A DNA stretch of 64,000 nt from Sulfuriferula multivorans (GCF_003851125.1 NZ_BGOW01000002.1:186001-250000); one strand, 5' to 3'. Counted from the first letter of the stretch, positions 8,527 through 19,447 are shown. The notes: generated by a model from the sequence alone, not told the origin. Numbers and translations are program-made.

Positions 8527-9752
8527 TTGTGCAGCGCGACCTTGCCGAGATCCCAGATCGGCAGGAATACACCCAGGGCCAGGATCAGGACGATGATGCC
8601 CAGACCGACAATCAGGATTGGTTCGATTTGCGATGACAGAGTCTTGAGTTCGTAATCCACTTCACGCTCGTACATTTCGGCAATCTCTTCCATCAGGCTG
8701 TCGAGTTCGCCGGTTTCCTCGCCCACCGCAACCATCTGCAGCACAACGGGGGTAAATACCCCAGCCGTCACGGCAGTGCGCAGTATGCTTTCGCCGCGTT
8801 CAATGCCATCGCGCATTTGCGTGATGCGACTGGCGATATAGGCGTTGTCGACCGTCTGGGCCACCACGTTCAGACACTGCACGATGGGCACGCCGCTCTT
8901 GCTGGCTAGTGCGAAACTGCGCGCGAAACGGGCCAGCGCGCCTTTCAACACGATCTTGCCCACAATCGGGAAACGCAGCTTGAGTTTGTCCCAGCGGTAA
9001 CCGCCGTTGGGAGTGGCGATATAAGCCCTGAACGCTAAGCCGGCTCCTATCAGTATCACAAGCAGTAGCAGCCAATATTTGATCATGAAATTGGAAAAAC
9101 CGATGAGTATTTGCGTCATCAGCGGGAGTTCGGCGTTAAAGCCCGCATACACTTTGGCGAATGCCGGGATCACAAACAGGTTGATCACCGTGATGGCTAC
9201 AGCCATCGCGATCACTACGAACATCGGATAGCGCAAGGCTGAGCGTACCCGTTCGCCCATCAACCGTTCGAATTCGAGATGATCGAACAGGCGCAGGAAT
9301 ATCTCTTCCAGGCGCCCGGTCATTTCACCGACGCGCACCATGCTCAGATAAAAAGGAGAGAAAACGTCAGTATGACGGCGCATGGCCGCGGAAAGCTCGC
9401 GACCCGAATCCAGCGATTCTCGGATATCGCCCAGCACGCGTCCAAACGATTTGTTGATGGCGGATTCCTGCAAGCCGGCCAGCCCGCGCATGATCGGCAC
9501 GCCGGCCTTGAGCAGCGTGTAGAGCTGGCGGCTGAACAGCTGTACATCGATGGAACGAATCTTTTCTTCGGTCAAGCGTGCCCACCAGCCACCTTCGCCA
9601 CTCAACGCCGGTTTTTTGGTCAGCGTGATTTCAATCGGCGTGATGCCGGTATTGAAAAGCTGCTCCGCTACAGCGCTGCTGTCCGGGCTTTCAAGCACCC
9701 CTCGGACCAACTCTCCGTGCGTATTGCGGGCTTTGTATGCGAAAAATGCCAT
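8523..9752 (-). CDS. mshG: MSHA platform protein MshG (GspF/PilC family)
   Basis: This 409-residue polytopic inner-membrane protein has two T2SSF repeats, around 70-195 and 273-395. The second ends in a conserved segment EPILIVGLGIIVLILALGVFLPIWDLG. Hydrophobic segments lie near 172-196, 222-246 and 377-400. It is the membrane platform on which the MshE ATPase acts to polymerise pilins. It starts two bases after the mshE stop. Confidence 0.9.
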   Translation of the reverse strand: MAFFAYKARNTHGELVRGVLESPDSSAVAEQLFNTGITPIEITLTKKPALSGEGGWWARLTEEKIRSIDVQLFSRQLYTLLKAGVPIMRGLAGLQESAINKSFGRVLGDIRESLDSGRELSAAMRRHTDVFSPFYLSMVRVGEMTGRLEEIFLRLFDHLEFERLMGERVRSALRYPMFVVIAMAVAITVINLFVIPAFAKVYAGFNAELPLMTQILIGFSNFMIKYWLLLLVILIGAGLAFRAYIATPNGGYRWDKLKLRFPIVGKIVLKGALARFARSFALASKSGVPIVQCLNVVAQTVDNAYIASRITQMRDGIERGESILRTAVTAGVFTPVVLQMVAVGEETGELDSLMEEIAEMYEREVDYELKTLSSQIEPILIVGLGIIVLILALGVFLPIWDLGKVALHK

Positions 9753-9754
9753 GT

Positions 9755-11458
9755 TCAGTCTTCGAACTGATTGCTGATGCGCATGGCTTCAGCCACGGTG
9801 GTTCTTCCCGCGCCAGCCAGCGCTACCGCATGCCTGCGCAAGGTCTGCCCTGCCATTTGGGTGTTCGCCGCTTTCATGAAATGTACCGGGTCATGATGAT
9901 TAGCAGCATCGGCTACCGCTTCAGTCATCTCCAGCATTTCGTACACGCCTGTGCGGCCACGGTAGCCGGTGCCGTTGCAATGCGCACAGCCGCGTCCATA
10001 GGAATATTGGTGGCTGTCCACGGTGTCGCCCAGTTCCGCCTTCAACCATTCACGCTCAGTCGGCTTTAGCTCATACGGTTTGGCGCAGCTCTCGCAAATG
10101 ACTCGCACCAGACGCTGGGCCAGCACGACCTGGATGGAAGTGGCGACCATATAGCGCGGCACGCCCATATCCAGCAAGCGCAGCGGGGTACTGGCCGCAT
10201 CGTTGGTGTGCAATGTCGATAGCACCAGGTGACCGGTCATTGCGGCACGCATGCCGATCTGGGCAGTATCCTGGTCGCGCATCTCGCCTACCAGCACGAT
10301 ATCCGGATCCTGACGCAACGCGGAACGCAGAACCCTGGCAAAGGTCAGTTCGATTTTATCGTTGACCTGCACCTGGTTAATGCCTGGCAGGCGGTACTCA
10401 ACCGGGTCTTCAACGGTAATCAGTTTTCTTTCCAGCGTATTCAGTTCGGCCAATGCACCGTACAGGGTGGTGGTTTTACCGCTACCGGTGGGGCCGGTCA
10501 CCAGTACCAGTCCATTCGGCCGCCGCAGGATGGCACGGAATCTTTCCAGCATGTTGCCCGGCATGCCGATGGAATCCAGCTTGAGCGTTGCACCGCCCTG
10601 GTTCAATAAACGCATCACCACCGATTCGCCATACTGAGTGGGCATGGTGGAGATACGCACGTCGATCTGCTGCTGCTTGACCTTGATGGCGAAACGCCCA
10701 TCCTGGGGCAGGCGTTTTTCCGAGATATCCAGGCCCGACATCAGCTTGAGCCGTAGCGCCAGAGCACTGGCAATCTTGATATCGGACTCGGTTTGCAGAT
10801 GCAGCACACCGTCTATACGGAAGCGGATTTGCAGGCGTTCTTCCTGCGGTTCGATATGGATGTCGGATGCCCTGACCTGTGTCGCATCGTCAAACACCGA
10901 TTGCAGAAGTTTGACCACCGGCGCCTCTTCCAGCCCGGCCGCAGCGCCCAGCGTACCGAAATCCACATAACTGTCGCCCAGATCCTGTTCCAGCTCGCGG
11001 GCAAAATCGGTGATCTCTTCGGTCTTGCGGTAAATGCGGTCGATGGTCTGCAGCAGTTCGCCCTCGTTCACCACGGCGAGTTCGATATTCCTTTTCACGG
11101 AACGGGCAATCTCGTCGTAAGCGAACAGATCGGTAGGGTCTGCCAGGCCTAATAACAAGCTGCTGTCGCGATCTTCCAGAGCAATGGCGCGGAAACGGCG
11201 CGCCTGGGTTTCCGGCAGCAGGCGTACCGTATCGGGATTGAAGTTGTAATACTTGAGATCGATGTAGGGGATATTGAGCTGCTTGGCCAGCGCGCCCGAA
11301 ATCTGGTCTTCGGTGACGAAGCCGTTTTCGACAAAGAAACGGCCGAGTTTGCGCCCGCTGCGTTTTTGCTCGCCCAGTGCTAACTGGAGTTGCTCTTCAG
11401 ACAGCAGCTTTTGCTGAACCAAAAGTTCGCCCAGACGAACTTTCTCCGGCCTGGCCAT
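9755..11458 (-). CDS. mshE: MSHA pilus extension ATPase MshE (GspE/PilB family)
   Basis: This 567-residue secretion ATPase has an N-terminal MshEN domain (about 1-150, with LGELLVQQKLLSEEQLQLAL). In MshE proteins this domain binds cyclic di-GMP. The Walker A motif GPTGSGKT is at 322-329 and the Walker B-like IVLVGEMRD at 387-395. A zinc-binding tetracysteine sits at C455/C458 and C491/C494. It supplies energy for pilus extension with MshG. AAAGGAG precedes the ATG at 11458. It is the first gene of the mshE-Q string and lies 106 bp after the nuo operon. Confidence 0.92.
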   Translation of the reverse strand: MARPEKVRLGELLVQQKLLSEEQLQLALGEQKRSGRKLGRFFVENGFVTEDQISGALAKQLNIPYIDLKYYNFNPDTVRLLPETQARRFRAIALEDRDSSLLLGLADPTDLFAYDEIARSVKRNIELAVVNEGELLQTIDRIYRKTEEITDFARELEQDLGDSYVDFGTLGAAAGLEEAPVVKLLQSVFDDATQVRASDIHIEPQEERLQIRFRIDGVLHLQTESDIKIASALALRLKLMSGLDISEKRLPQDGRFAIKVKQQQIDVRISTMPTQYGESVVMRLLNQGGATLKLDSIGMPGNMLERFRAILRRPNGLVLVTGPTGSGKTTTLYGALAELNTLERKLITVEDPVEYRLPGINQVQVNDKIELTFARVLRSALRQDPDIVLVGEMRDQDTAQIGMRAAMTGHLVLSTLHTNDAASTPLRLLDMGVPRYMVATSIQVVLAQRLVRVICESCAKPYELKPTEREWLKAELGDTVDSHQYSYGRGCAHCNGTGYRGRTGVYEMLEMTEAVADAANHHDPVHFMKAANTQMAGQTLRRHAVALAGAGRTTVAEAMRISNQFED

Positions 11459-11534
11459 AGCGCTCCTTTATTATCTGCCTGTTGATGTAACACCAAGTAA
11501 CGGCCAGGAATGGTATTACTGTAGCAACAACCCT

Positions 11535-11550
11535 GCCTGAGTATTCAGGC
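11535..11550 (-). terminator. Weak hairpin after the nuo operon
   Basis: A 6-bp stem GCCTGA/TCAGGC with a 4-base loop follows the DUF2818 stop codon on the minus strand, then AGGGTTGTTGC. The stem is short and the T-tract poor, so partial read-through into mshE is possible. Confidence 0.3.
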
Positions 11551-11564
11551 GCTCCCTGGTTCTG

Positions 11565-11858
11565 CTAACGCCGCCACAAATAACGGTATACAAATCCGGG
11601 ATAGGCCATAACCAGGAACAGGCAGGCGGTGACCGCATAAAACTCCCAGTTCTGGTGTTGCACCGGACCAATCCTGCGCTGCAGCATGTAACCCACACCG
11701 CCCACCACAAAGTACAGCACGATCAGTTCCAGCGCGCGCCAACCCAGCGCTTTGTGACTATCCTTGGGGGTGATGACGAAAAAGATGCGCTCCAGCAAAA
11801 ACGGCAGATTGGCTGCGACCAGAGCGGTCAGCAGCAAGGCGGTAACAGCGGCATTCAT
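11565..11858 (-). CDS. DUF2818 membrane protein of the nuo operon
   Basis: This 97-residue protein has about three hydrophobic segments (5-28, 45-62, 72-93) and belongs to the DUF2818 family, small proteins typically found right after nuoN in betaproteobacteria. Its ATG overlaps the nuoN stop by 4 bp. Co-transcription and coupling suggest an accessory role with complex I. No function is established, and the complex I link is inference from position. Confidence 0.8.
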   Translation of the reverse strand: MNAAVTALLLTALVAANLPFLLERIFFVITPKDSHKALGWRALELIVLYFVVGGVGYMLQRRIGPVQHQNWEFYAVTACLFLVMAYPGFVYRYLWRR

Positions 11859-13300
11859 AGCGATTTACCAATAGCGTAAGCGCACAGCGCCATGAGCGGC
11901 TGCGGCAAAATGCCAAGGGCCAGCATGCCCAGCCCGTTGGCGCTCATCAATACGCGCATGTCGCCCTGAGGTGCGATCGGGGTCATGTCATGCGGCTTGT
12001 CGAAATACATCAGTTTGACCACGCGCAAATAATAAAATGCGCCGATCAGCGAGAAAATAACCGCAACAACGGCCAGCCAGGTATAACCGGCGTGAATCAC
12101 CGCCTGCAGCACCGATAATTTGGCGTAAAAACCTATCGTGGGCGGAATGCCGGCCAGCGAGAACATGATGAGCAGCAGCATGAACGCAAACCATGGGCTA
12201 CGCTGATTCAACCCTTTGAGGTCGTCCAGCTTGTCGGCTTCGAAGCCTTTGCGCGACAGCAGCAGGATCATGCCGAATGAGCCCAGCCCCATGAACACAT
12301 AGCTGATCATGTAGAACATGGCGGAAGTGTAGCCGTTGATATCGGCAGCTAGCAGGCCAAGCAGCAGAAAGCCCATGTGCGAGATGGTGGAGTAAGCCAG
12401 CATGCGCTTGAAATTGGTCTGGGCAATGGCGGTGATATTGCCCACCGCCATCGACAATACCGCCATGATGACCAGCATCGATTGCCAGTCGGGGGACAGC
12501 GATTGCAGCCCTTGCGCCAGGATACGCAACACAAAACCCAGCGCGGCAATTTTACTGGCAGTACCGATAAACAGCGTGACGGCCGTGGGTGCACCCTGGT
12601 ACACGTCCGGAATCCACATATGGAACGGTGCCACGCCGAGCTTGAACGCCAGCCCCGCCACCACAAATACCAGACCGAACACCAGTACGGTATTGCTGCC
12701 CAGCCCCTGTTGCAATACGGCGGCAATTTTGGCGATCTCCAGAGTGCCTGTGGCGCCATAAAGCATGGACATACCATACAGCAGCATGCCCGACGCCAGT
12801 GCTCCCAGCACAAAGTATTTCATCGCGGCTTCGGCCGCCACGGCCGAGTCACGCTGCAGTGCAACCAGCGCATACAACGACAGGCTCAGCAGTTCCAGCC
12901 CCATGTATAAGGTCAGGAAATGACTGGCGGAAATCATCACCATCATGCCCAGCGTGGCGAACAGCATCAGCACGAAGAACTCGCCCTGGAACATGCCGCG
13001 CACTCGGATATATTCGCGCGAGTAAACCATGGTCACCGCAACGCTGAAATACACCACGAGTTTCAGCACATCGGCCAGCATGTCGCTGACGAACATGCCG
13101 TGCATGGCATAGATTGTCTCTCCAGTCGCACCGGAGAAAGTCAGCCAGCCGCAGCCCAGCAATGCGGACAAGCTGAGAATGTAAGTAATGTAACGATGTT
13201 CATCGCTGAGAAACAGGTCAAAAATCAGGATGAAGGAAACGGCCGCCAGCAGAAATATTTCCGGCAATAACGGCATCAGATCGGTGAGGGCAAAATTCAT
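11855..13300 (-). CDS. nuoN: NADH-quinone oxidoreductase subunit N
   Basis: This 481-residue polytopic protein of the Mrp-antiporter/ND2 family is one of three antiporter-like proton channels in the membrane arm of complex I. About 14 hydrophobic segments are visible. The central motif region [15 protein letters not shown] and the pair of Lys-containing discontinuous helices ([20 protein letters not shown]) are typical. It lies 22 bp after nuoM and overlaps the DUF2818 gene by 4 bp. Confidence 0.95.
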   Translation of the reverse strand: MNFALTDLMPLLPEIFLLAAVSFILIFDLFLSDEHRYITYILSLSALLGCGWLTFSGATGETIYAMHGMFVSDMLADVLKLVVYFSVAVTMVYSREYIRVRGMFQGEFFVLMLFATLGMMVMISASHFLTLYMGLELLSLSLYALVALQRDSAVAAEAAMKYFVLGALASGMLLYGMSMLYGATGTLEIAKIAAVLQQGLGSNTVLVFGLVFVVAGLAFKLGVAPFHMWIPDVYQGAPTAVTLFIGTASKIAALGFVLRILAQGLQSLSPDWQSMLVIMAVLSMAVGNITAIAQTNFKRMLAYSTISHMGFLLLGLLAADINGYTSAMFYMISYVFMGLGSFGMILLLSRKGFEADKLDDLKGLNQRSPWFAFMLLLIMFSLAGIPPTIGFYAKLSVLQAVIHAGYTWLAVVAVIFSLIGAFYYLRVVKLMYFDKPHDMTPIAPQGDMRVLMSANGLGMLALGILPQPLMALCAYAIGKSL

Positions 13301-13322
13301 CCGTAGTCCTTATCAATACAGC

Positions 13323-14810
13323 TTAGGGCAGTTTGCTCTGCGCCACATGGGCGAGTAGGTTATTCACCGAGGTGTGCATGACATCAGTGATCGGCTTGGG
13401 ATAGACGCCCATTGCCAGCACCGCCAGCGCGAGTACAGCCATGAAACTGAATTCGCGCGGACCGATGTCCTGCATGTCTTCAACGTGAGGGTTGGTGATA
13501 TTGCCGAACACCACGCGCTTGTACATCCACAATGTGTAGGCAGCCCCGGTAATCAATGTGGTTGCGGCCAGGAAGGCATACCAGAAATTGACCTTGATGG
13601 CGCTCAGGATGACCATGAATTCGCCGATGAAGCCGCTAGTGCCCGGCAGGCCGGCGTTGGACATTGCAAACAGCATGAAGAATGCGGCGAATATCGGCAT
13701 TTTTTTCGCCAGGCCGCCGTAATCGCCGATCTGGCGCGAATGCAGGCGGTCATACATCACCCCCACGCACAGGAACATCGCGGCGGAAATGAAGCCGTGC
13801 GAGATCATCTGCACCAGGCCGCCTTCCATACCGAGTGTGTTGAACATGAAAAACCCCAAGGTGACGAAACCCATGTGCGCGATGGAAGAATAGGCAATCA
13901 GCTTTTTCATGTCGCTCTGCGCCAGCGCCACGAAGCTGATATACACCACCGCGATCAGCGAAATGGTGATGATGAAGCCGGAAAGATAATGGCTGGCGTC
14001 CGGAGCAATCGGCAAATTGAAGCGCAGGAAACCGTAAGCGCCGATTTTCAGCGTAATCGCCGCCAGCACCACCGAACCGCCGGTCGGTGCTTCGACGTGT
14101 GCATCCGGCAGCCAGGTATGCACCGGCCACATCGGCACTTTCACTGCGAAGGACAGGAAGAAAGCGATGAAGATAAGGATCTGGGCGGTCATGCCGATGG
14201 GCAGGCGTTGATAATCCAGAATCTCGAAGCTGCCCCCGGACTGGAAATACAGGTAGATAAACGCCACCAGCATCAACAGCGAGCCCATCAGGGTGTACAG
14301 GAAAAACTTGACCGCTGCATACACCCGGTTTGGCCCGCCCCAGATACCAATCACCAGGAACATGGGGATCAGCATGGCTTCGAAGAATACATAGAACAGC
14401 ACCGCATCCATTGCCGCGAACACGCCGTTGATGAGGCCGGACATGATGAGGAAGGATGCCATGTATTGCGCAGTCTTGTTCTGGATGACCTGCCAGCCCG
14501 CAATCACCACCAGTACTGTGGTAAAGCTGTTGAGCAGCACGAAAGGCATGGCAATGCCGTCAACGCCGAGGTGATAGTGAATATTGAATGCCGGGATCCA
14601 GCGTGCCAGTTCGGTGAACTGCATGCTGGCGGAGAGCGGGTCAAACCGGGTGTAAAGCGGCAGCGTGACAGCAAAGCCCAGGATGGCGCCCAGCAGTGCA
14701 ATCCAGCGCGCCAGCGGCGCATTGCGATCGGAACCAGTGGCGAGCACCAGCACGCCGGCAATGATCGGCACCCAAATGGACAGACTCAGTAGTGGGTATC
14801 CAGCTAGCAT
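13323..14810 (-). CDS. nuoM: NADH-quinone oxidoreductase subunit M
   Basis: This 495-residue ND4-type antiporter-like subunit of complex I has the motifs VKVPMWPVHTWLPDAHVEAP and YSSIAHMGFVTLG, plus the conserved Glu in FFEAMLIPMFLVIG (about 143). It forms one of the proton channels between NuoL and NuoN. The length is normal for the family. Forty bases separate it from nuoL. Confidence 0.95.
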   Translation of the reverse strand: MLAGYPLLSLSIWVPIIAGVLVLATGSDRNAPLARWIALLGAILGFAVTLPLYTRFDPLSASMQFTELARWIPAFNIHYHLGVDGIAMPFVLLNSFTTVLVVIAGWQVIQNKTAQYMASFLIMSGLINGVFAAMDAVLFYVFFEAMLIPMFLVIGIWGGPNRVYAAVKFFLYTLMGSLLMLVAFIYLYFQSGGSFEILDYQRLPIGMTAQILIFIAFFLSFAVKVPMWPVHTWLPDAHVEAPTGGSVVLAAITLKIGAYGFLRFNLPIAPDASHYLSGFIITISLIAVVYISFVALAQSDMKKLIAYSSIAHMGFVTLGFFMFNTLGMEGGLVQMISHGFISAAMFLCVGVMYDRLHSRQIGDYGGLAKKMPIFAAFFMLFAMSNAGLPGTSGFIGEFMVILSAIKVNFWYAFLAATTLITGAAYTLWMYKRVVFGNITNPHVEDMQDIGPREFSFMAVLALAVLAMGVYPKPITDVMHTSVNNLLAHVAQSKLP

Positions 14811-14850
14811 AAATTCCCTATTCCCTTGTATTTATTCATCACCTGATGCA

Positions 14851-16860
14851 TCAGGCGGCACGTACAAACCAGGTCAGCAGCGCAAATACGCCAATAATCA
14901 TGGCGAAAGCGTAATGGTAGATGTAACCGGACTGAAAATTGCGGATTACTCTGGAGAGCCATCCCACTACGCGTGCCGCACCGTTAACGAAGAAACCGTC
15001 AATCAGTTTCACATCGCCATAACGCCACAATATATTCCCCAGCTTGCGGGCACCGCCTGCGAAGAACCAGTCATTGAACGTATCGAAGCCGTATTTGTTT
15101 TCCAGGATTGCGTAAATCAGGCTGAAGCGCTGTTTGATTGCGGCAGGAATGTCCGGGCGTTTCATATAGAAGAACCAGGACAGCGCAACACCCGCAAACG
15201 CCAGCCAGAACGGCAGCGTGGTCAATGCATGCAGTGCCATCGCGCCGGCGCCGTGGAATTCATGTGCGAGTTCTTCCATGGCCGGATGCAAGTCATTGTT
15301 GATGAAAATCGCGCCCTTGAAGTAATCGCCAAACAGCATCGGCTGAATTGTAAAGTAACCGATAACCAGGGACGGTATCGCCAGCAGGATCAACGGCACG
15401 GTGACCACCCACGGTGATTCATGCGGCGTGCCGCCATGGCCGTGGCCGTGATCATCGTGGCCATCGTGGCCATGCGCGTGACTATCATGCACGGGAAAAC
15501 GCTCCTTGCCGTGGAACACCAGAAAATACAGGCGGAACGAATAGAAAGCAGTGACAAACACGCCCGCCACCACGGCAAAGTAGGCGAAGCCGGAACCAGT
15601 CAGATGAGACAGCCCCACCGCCTCGATGATGCTGTCCTTGGAATAGAAGCCGGACAGGAACGGCGTGCCGATCAGTGCCAGCGAGCCGATCAGGAAGGTA
15701 ATCCAGGTGATCGGCATGTACTTGCGCAGACCACCCATGTTGCGGATGTCCTGGTCGTGATGCATGCCCATGATGACCGAGCCTGCCGCCAGGAACAGTA
15801 GCGCCTTGAAGAAAGCATGCGTCATCAGGTGAAACACCGCCGCCGAGTAGGCGGACGCGCCCAGCGCCACGGTCATGTAGCCCAACTGCGACAAAGTGGA
15901 ATACGCGATCACGCGCTTGATGTCATTCTGGATGATGCCAAGGAAACCCATGAACAGCGCGGTAATCGCGCCGATCACCATCACCACTGACAGCGCGGTC
16001 TGGGACAGCTCGAACAGCGGTGACATGCGCGCCACCATGAAAATGCCAGCCGTCACCATGGTCGCAGCGTGTATCAATGCAGAAATAGGTGTGGGGCCTT
16101 CCATCGAATCAGGCAGCCAGACGTGCAGCGGGAACTGCGCCGACTTGCCCATCGCTCCGATGAACAGCAGGATGCAGATCAATGTCAGCAAGGACCATTC
16201 CTGCCCGGGGATGATGCTGATGGTGTGACTCGCCATGGCTGGCGCCTGGGCGAATACTGAAGCGTAATCCAGGGTACCGAAGTAGGCCAGTACCAGGCCG
16301 ATGCCGAGCAGGAAACCGAAATCGCCCACGCGGTTGACCAGAAATGCTTTCAGGTTGGCATAGATCGCGGTCGGCTTGGTGTACCAGAAACCGATCAGCA
16401 GATACGACACCAGACCCACCGCTTCCCAGCCGAAGAACAACTGCAGGAAGTTGTTGGCCATCACCAGCATCAGCATGGAGAAAGTGAACAGCGAGATGTA
16501 GCTGAAGAAACGCTGATATCCGGGATCATCCTGCATGTAGCCAATGGTATAGATATGCACCATCAGCGAGACGAAGGTCACCACCATCATCATCATGGTG
16601 GTCAACGGGTCGATCAGGAAACCGATCTCGAAACGGATATCACCGCTGGTCATCCAGGTGTAAACAGTACCGTTGAATACATGCCCGGCCTGTACGTCCT
16701 GGAAGATGATCCAGGAAACCCAGCACGAAACCGCCACACCGGCGATGGTCACCAGGTGCGACATGGTACGCCCGATGGCCCACCCGAACAGGCCGGCGAT
16801 AACCGATCCGAACAGCGGCGCCAGCGGCACCAGAAGATAGAGTTTTTGCATTTCCGTCAT
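14851..16860 (-). CDS. nuoL: NADH-quinone oxidoreductase subunit L, with His-rich loop
   Basis: This 669-residue ND5-type distal antiporter-like subunit of complex I shows the conserved FGWEAVGL (Glu about 146), KSAQFPLHVWLPD and YSTLSQLGYM motifs. The C-terminal part should include the long lateral helix. Between membrane segments, residues about 458-480 form a loop very rich in His, Asp and Gly (HDSHAHGHDGHDDHGHGHGG). This is a striking low-complexity insertion that could bind metal ions; I believe similar loops occur in related NuoL proteins but cannot verify it here. Confidence 0.95.
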   Translation of the reverse strand: MTEMQKLYLLVPLAPLFGSVIAGLFGWAIGRTMSHLVTIAGVAVSCWVSWIIFQDVQAGHVFNGTVYTWMTSGDIRFEIGFLIDPLTTMMMMVVTFVSLMVHIYTIGYMQDDPGYQRFFSYISLFTFSMLMLVMANNFLQLFFGWEAVGLVSYLLIGFWYTKPTAIYANLKAFLVNRVGDFGFLLGIGLVLAYFGTLDYASVFAQAPAMASHTISIIPGQEWSLLTLICILLFIGAMGKSAQFPLHVWLPDSMEGPTPISALIHAATMVTAGIFMVARMSPLFELSQTALSVVMVIGAITALFMGFLGIIQNDIKRVIAYSTLSQLGYMTVALGASAYSAAVFHLMTHAFFKALLFLAAGSVIMGMHHDQDIRNMGGLRKYMPITWITFLIGSLALIGTPFLSGFYSKDSIIEAVGLSHLTGSGFAYFAVVAGVFVTAFYSFRLYFLVFHGKERFPVHDSHAHGHDGHDDHGHGHGGTPHESPWVVTVPLILLAIPSLVIGYFTIQPMLFGDYFKGAIFINNDLHPAMEELAHEFHGAGAMALHALTTLPFWLAFAGVALSWFFYMKRPDIPAAIKQRFSLIYAILENKYGFDTFNDWFFAGGARKLGNILWRYGDVKLIDGFFVNGAARVVGWLSRVIRNFQSGYIYHYAFAMIIGVFALLTWFVRAA

Positions 16861-16893
16861 GGTTGGTTCCCGTCGGGTTCGCCGCAGCGCCCG

Positions 16894-17199
16894 TTAGCCT
16901 TTCAGATGATCCAGATCGTCCACATTGATGGTGTGCAGGTTACGGAACAACACCACCAGTATGGCCAGGCCAATAGCGGATTCCGCCGCTGCCACGGTAA
17001 GAATGAAGAACACGAAAATCTGTCCGGCGGTATCGCCCATATAGTGCGAGAAGGCGATGAAATTCATGTTAACCGCCAACAGCATGAGTTCGATCGCCAT
17101 CAACAGGATGATGACGTTCTTGCGATTCAAAAATATGCCTAATATGCTGATGGCGAACAATATCGCGCCTAGCACCAGGTAATGCGAAAGTGACAACAC
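16894..17199 (-). CDS. nuoK: NADH-quinone oxidoreductase subunit K
   Basis: This 101-residue ND4L-type subunit has three transmembrane helices (about 3-22, 28-50, 60-85) and the conserved Glu residues in [10 protein letters not shown] and [10 protein letters not shown], which form part of the central hydrophilic axis of complex I. The start is GTG at 17199, preceded by GGGGGAT. Length is normal for the family. Confidence 0.94.
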   Translation of the reverse strand: MLSLSHYLVLGAILFAISILGIFLNRKNVIILLMAIELMLLAVNMNFIAFSHYMGDTAGQIFVFFILTVAAAESAIGLAILVVLFRNLHTINVDDLDHLKG

Positions 17200-17243
17200 C
17201 GGTATCCCCCTATGATTGCGGTGCCAGCAATGAAGCCAGCGAA

Positions 17244-17879
17244 TTATTTTTCAGGCTGCGAAATCTGTTCAGTCGATACTGCTTTTTCAGATGCCATGGA
17301 AACCATGCGAATACGATCTGCACGCTTGATTTTCACCTGCTGTGCCGGATCCTGATATTTGGTGTGCTTGCGGCGACGCATGGTGAGCGCAATGGCGGCC
17401 ACTATCGCCACCAGCAGAATCACCGCAGCCAGCTCAAATGGGTACACGTAATCGGTGTAGAGCAAACGCCCCAGTTCCTTGGTGTTGCTGTAATTCGCGG
17501 CATGCGCAATCGGTGCGGGCACCGCACTCAGGCCGAACTGTTTACCGCCCAGCACGACGACCATTTCCAGTACCATCAGTGTTGCTACGATACCGGCCAG
17601 CGGCAGGTAATCCCAGAAACCTTCGCGCAGCTTGTCGAGGTTGATATCCAGCATCATCACCACGAACAGGAACAGCACCATCACCGCGCCCACGTATACC
17701 AGCACCAGGGTAATGGCGAGAAATTCCGCCTCCAGCATCAGCCAAAGGCCTGCTGCCGTAAAGAACGCCAGCACCAGGAACAGTGCCGCGTGCACCGGGT
17801 TACGCGCGGTAATGACACGCAGGCCGGCAAACAGCAATATCGCCGCAAAGAAATAAAAAACTGCAGTTTCAAAATTCAT
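17244..17879 (-). CDS. nuoJ: NADH-quinone oxidoreductase subunit J
   Basis: This 211-residue ND6-type subunit has five hydrophobic segments in the first 165 residues, including the [23 protein letters not shown] and [16 protein letters not shown] motifs. A charged cytoplasmic tail of about 45 residues ([10 protein letters not shown]...) follows. It provides the flexible pi-bulge helix that couples quinone reduction to proton pumping in complex I. Confidence 0.94.
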   Translation of the reverse strand: MNFETAVFYFFAAILLFAGLRVITARNPVHAALFLVLAFFTAAGLWLMLEAEFLAITLVLVYVGAVMVLFLFVVMMLDINLDKLREGFWDYLPLAGIVATLMVLEMVVVLGGKQFGLSAVPAPIAHAANYSNTKELGRLLYTDYVYPFELAAVILLVAIVAAIALTMRRRKHTKYQDPAQQVKIKRADRIRMVSMASEKAVSTEQISQPEK

Positions 17880-17906
17880 ACTGATCCACTCGATTCTTGA
17901 ACAGCA

Positions 17907-18395
17907 TTAACGGTATGGGGCATCTGCGGCGCGCGCTGCGGCGATTTGCGCTTCGTTCTTGTCGCCTACGGCGAGCAGCATTTCCTTGGTGTAATAGAGA
18001 TCGCCGCGTTTCTCTCCGTGGTATTCGAGAATGTGCGTTTCCACAATCGAATCCACCGGACAGGATTCTTCACAGAATCCACAGAAAATACATTTGGTCA
18101 GATCGATGTCATAGCGCGTCGTGCGACGCGTGCCATCATCGCGCTTTTCCGATTCGATGGTAATTGCCAGGGCCGGGCATACCGCTTCACACAATTTGCA
18201 GGCAATGCAGCGTTCCTCGCCATTCGGATAGCGGCGCAACGCATGCAAGCCACGAAAGCGCGGCGACATCGGCGTTTTTTCTTCGGGGAACTGCACCGTA
18301 ATCTTGCGCGCGAACAGATGCCGCCCGGTCAGGGCCATGCCGCGCAACAGCTCGGTGAGCAGCATGCTCGAAAAGAAGTGTTTAATCGCTTTCAT
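17907..18395 (-). CDS. nuoI: NADH-quinone oxidoreductase subunit I (2x4Fe-4S)
   Basis: This 162-residue ferredoxin-like subunit has two complete 4Fe-4S motifs: C63-x2-C66-x2-C69-x3-C73 and C102-x2-C105-x2-C108-x3-C112. They bind clusters N6a and N6b, which pass electrons to NuoB. The open frame includes a TTG one codon earlier (18398), but the ATG at 18395 has a Shine-Dalgarno GGAG at good spacing. Confidence 0.95.
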   Translation of the reverse strand: MKAIKHFFSSMLLTELLRGMALTGRHLFARKITVQFPEEKTPMSPRFRGLHALRRYPNGEERCIACKLCEAVCPALAITIESEKRDDGTRRTTRYDIDLTKCIFCGFCEESCPVDSIVETHILEYHGEKRGDLYYTKEMLLAVGDKNEAQIAAARAADAPYR

Positions 18396-18417
18396 CAAAT
18401 TACTCCATCATTCCACA

Positions 18418-19446
18418 TTAGTGGAACAGGTAACCGTAGCGGGTTTGCATCATGCCCCCCACGAACAGCAACCAGATCAGGGTGACTGGAATGAACACCT
18501 TCCAGCCCAGACGCATGATCTGATCGTAGCGATAGCGCGGAAATGTAGCCCGGAACCACAGGAACAGGAACAGCACAAAACCCACTTTCAGCATCAGCCA
18601 GACGAAGGCCGGGATCCAGGTGAACGGCGCTATGTCAAACAGTGGATTCCAGCCTCCCAGGAACATCAACGCAACCAGCGTTGCGATCAAAATCATGTTG
18701 GCATATTCCGCCAGGAAAAATACCGCGAACGCCATGCCGGAATACTCCACATGAAAGCCGGCCACGATCTCGGATTCACCTTCAGCCACGTCAAACGGGG
18801 CGCGGTTGGTTTCCGCCACGCCGGCAATCAGGTACACAATAAACATCGGGAACAGGGGTAGCCAGTACCAGCTGAACACCCCGCCTGCCTGTCCTTTCAC
18901 GATATCGATCAGATTCAGGCTTTGCGAAGCCATTAACACACCCACCAGCGCAAAACCCATGGCGATTTCGTAAGACACGATTTGCGCAGCAGAGCGCAGG
19001 CTGCCGAGGAATGCGTATTTTGAGTTGGATGCCCAACCCGCGATGATGACGCCGTACACACCCATGGAAGTGATTGCCATGATGTAGAGCAGGCCCGCGT
19101 CCACGTTGGCCAGTACCAGTTCCGGGGTGAACGGAATCACCGCCCAGGCAGCCAGTGCGGGGGCAATCGTCAGCACCGGTGCCAGCACGAACAGAAATTT
19201 GTTGGAACCGCTGGGGATGATGATTTCCTTCATCATCAGCTTGAGTCCGTCGGCGATCGGTTGCAGCAAGCCTTTGAAGCCAACCCGGTTGGGGCCGATA
19301 CGTACCTGCATGTAGCCGATCACCTTGCGCTCGGCGTAGGTGAGGTAAGCCACTGCAATCATCAACGGGCCGACAATGGCAACAATCTTGGCCAGCGACC
19401 ACACTACGGGCCAGGTGAATCCGAACAGGTTTTGCAAGAATTCCAT
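18418..19446 (-). CDS. nuoH: NADH-quinone oxidoreductase subunit H
   Basis: This 342-residue ND1-type subunit forms the quinone chamber at the junction of the two complex I arms. Typical motifs include [47 protein letters not shown] and [13 protein letters not shown]. Eight hydrophobic segments are visible. The ATG at 19446 lies one base after the nuoG stop, mirroring the nuoE-nuoF junction; the open frame runs 9 codons further into nuoG but is not needed. Confidence 0.95.
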   Translation of the reverse strand: MEFLQNLFGFTWPVVWSLAKIVAIVGPLMIAVAYLTYAERKVIGYMQVRIGPNRVGFKGLLQPIADGLKLMMKEIIIPSGSNKFLFVLAPVLTIAPALAAWAVIPFTPELVLANVDAGLLYIMAITSMGVYGVIIAGWASNSKYAFLGSLRSAAQIVSYEIAMGFALVGVLMASQSLNLIDIVKGQAGGVFSWYWLPLFPMFIVYLIAGVAETNRAPFDVAEGESEIVAGFHVEYSGMAFAVFFLAEYANMILIATLVALMFLGGWNPLFDIAPFTWIPAFVWLMLKVGFVLFLFLWFRATFPRYRYDQIMRLGWKVFIPVTLIWLLFVGGMMQTRYGYLFH

Positions 19447-19447
19447 G

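Noticed and set aside
11465-11480. GATAAT as a -10 for mshE
   Set aside because: Transcription would start inside the AAAGGAG ribosome binding site, and the -35 region is poor.
13374-14792. 472-codon plus-strand frame opposite nuoM
   Set aside because: It is antisense to a clear nuoM, His/Gln/Arg-rich without domain character, as expected of a shadow frame in GC-biased coding sequence.
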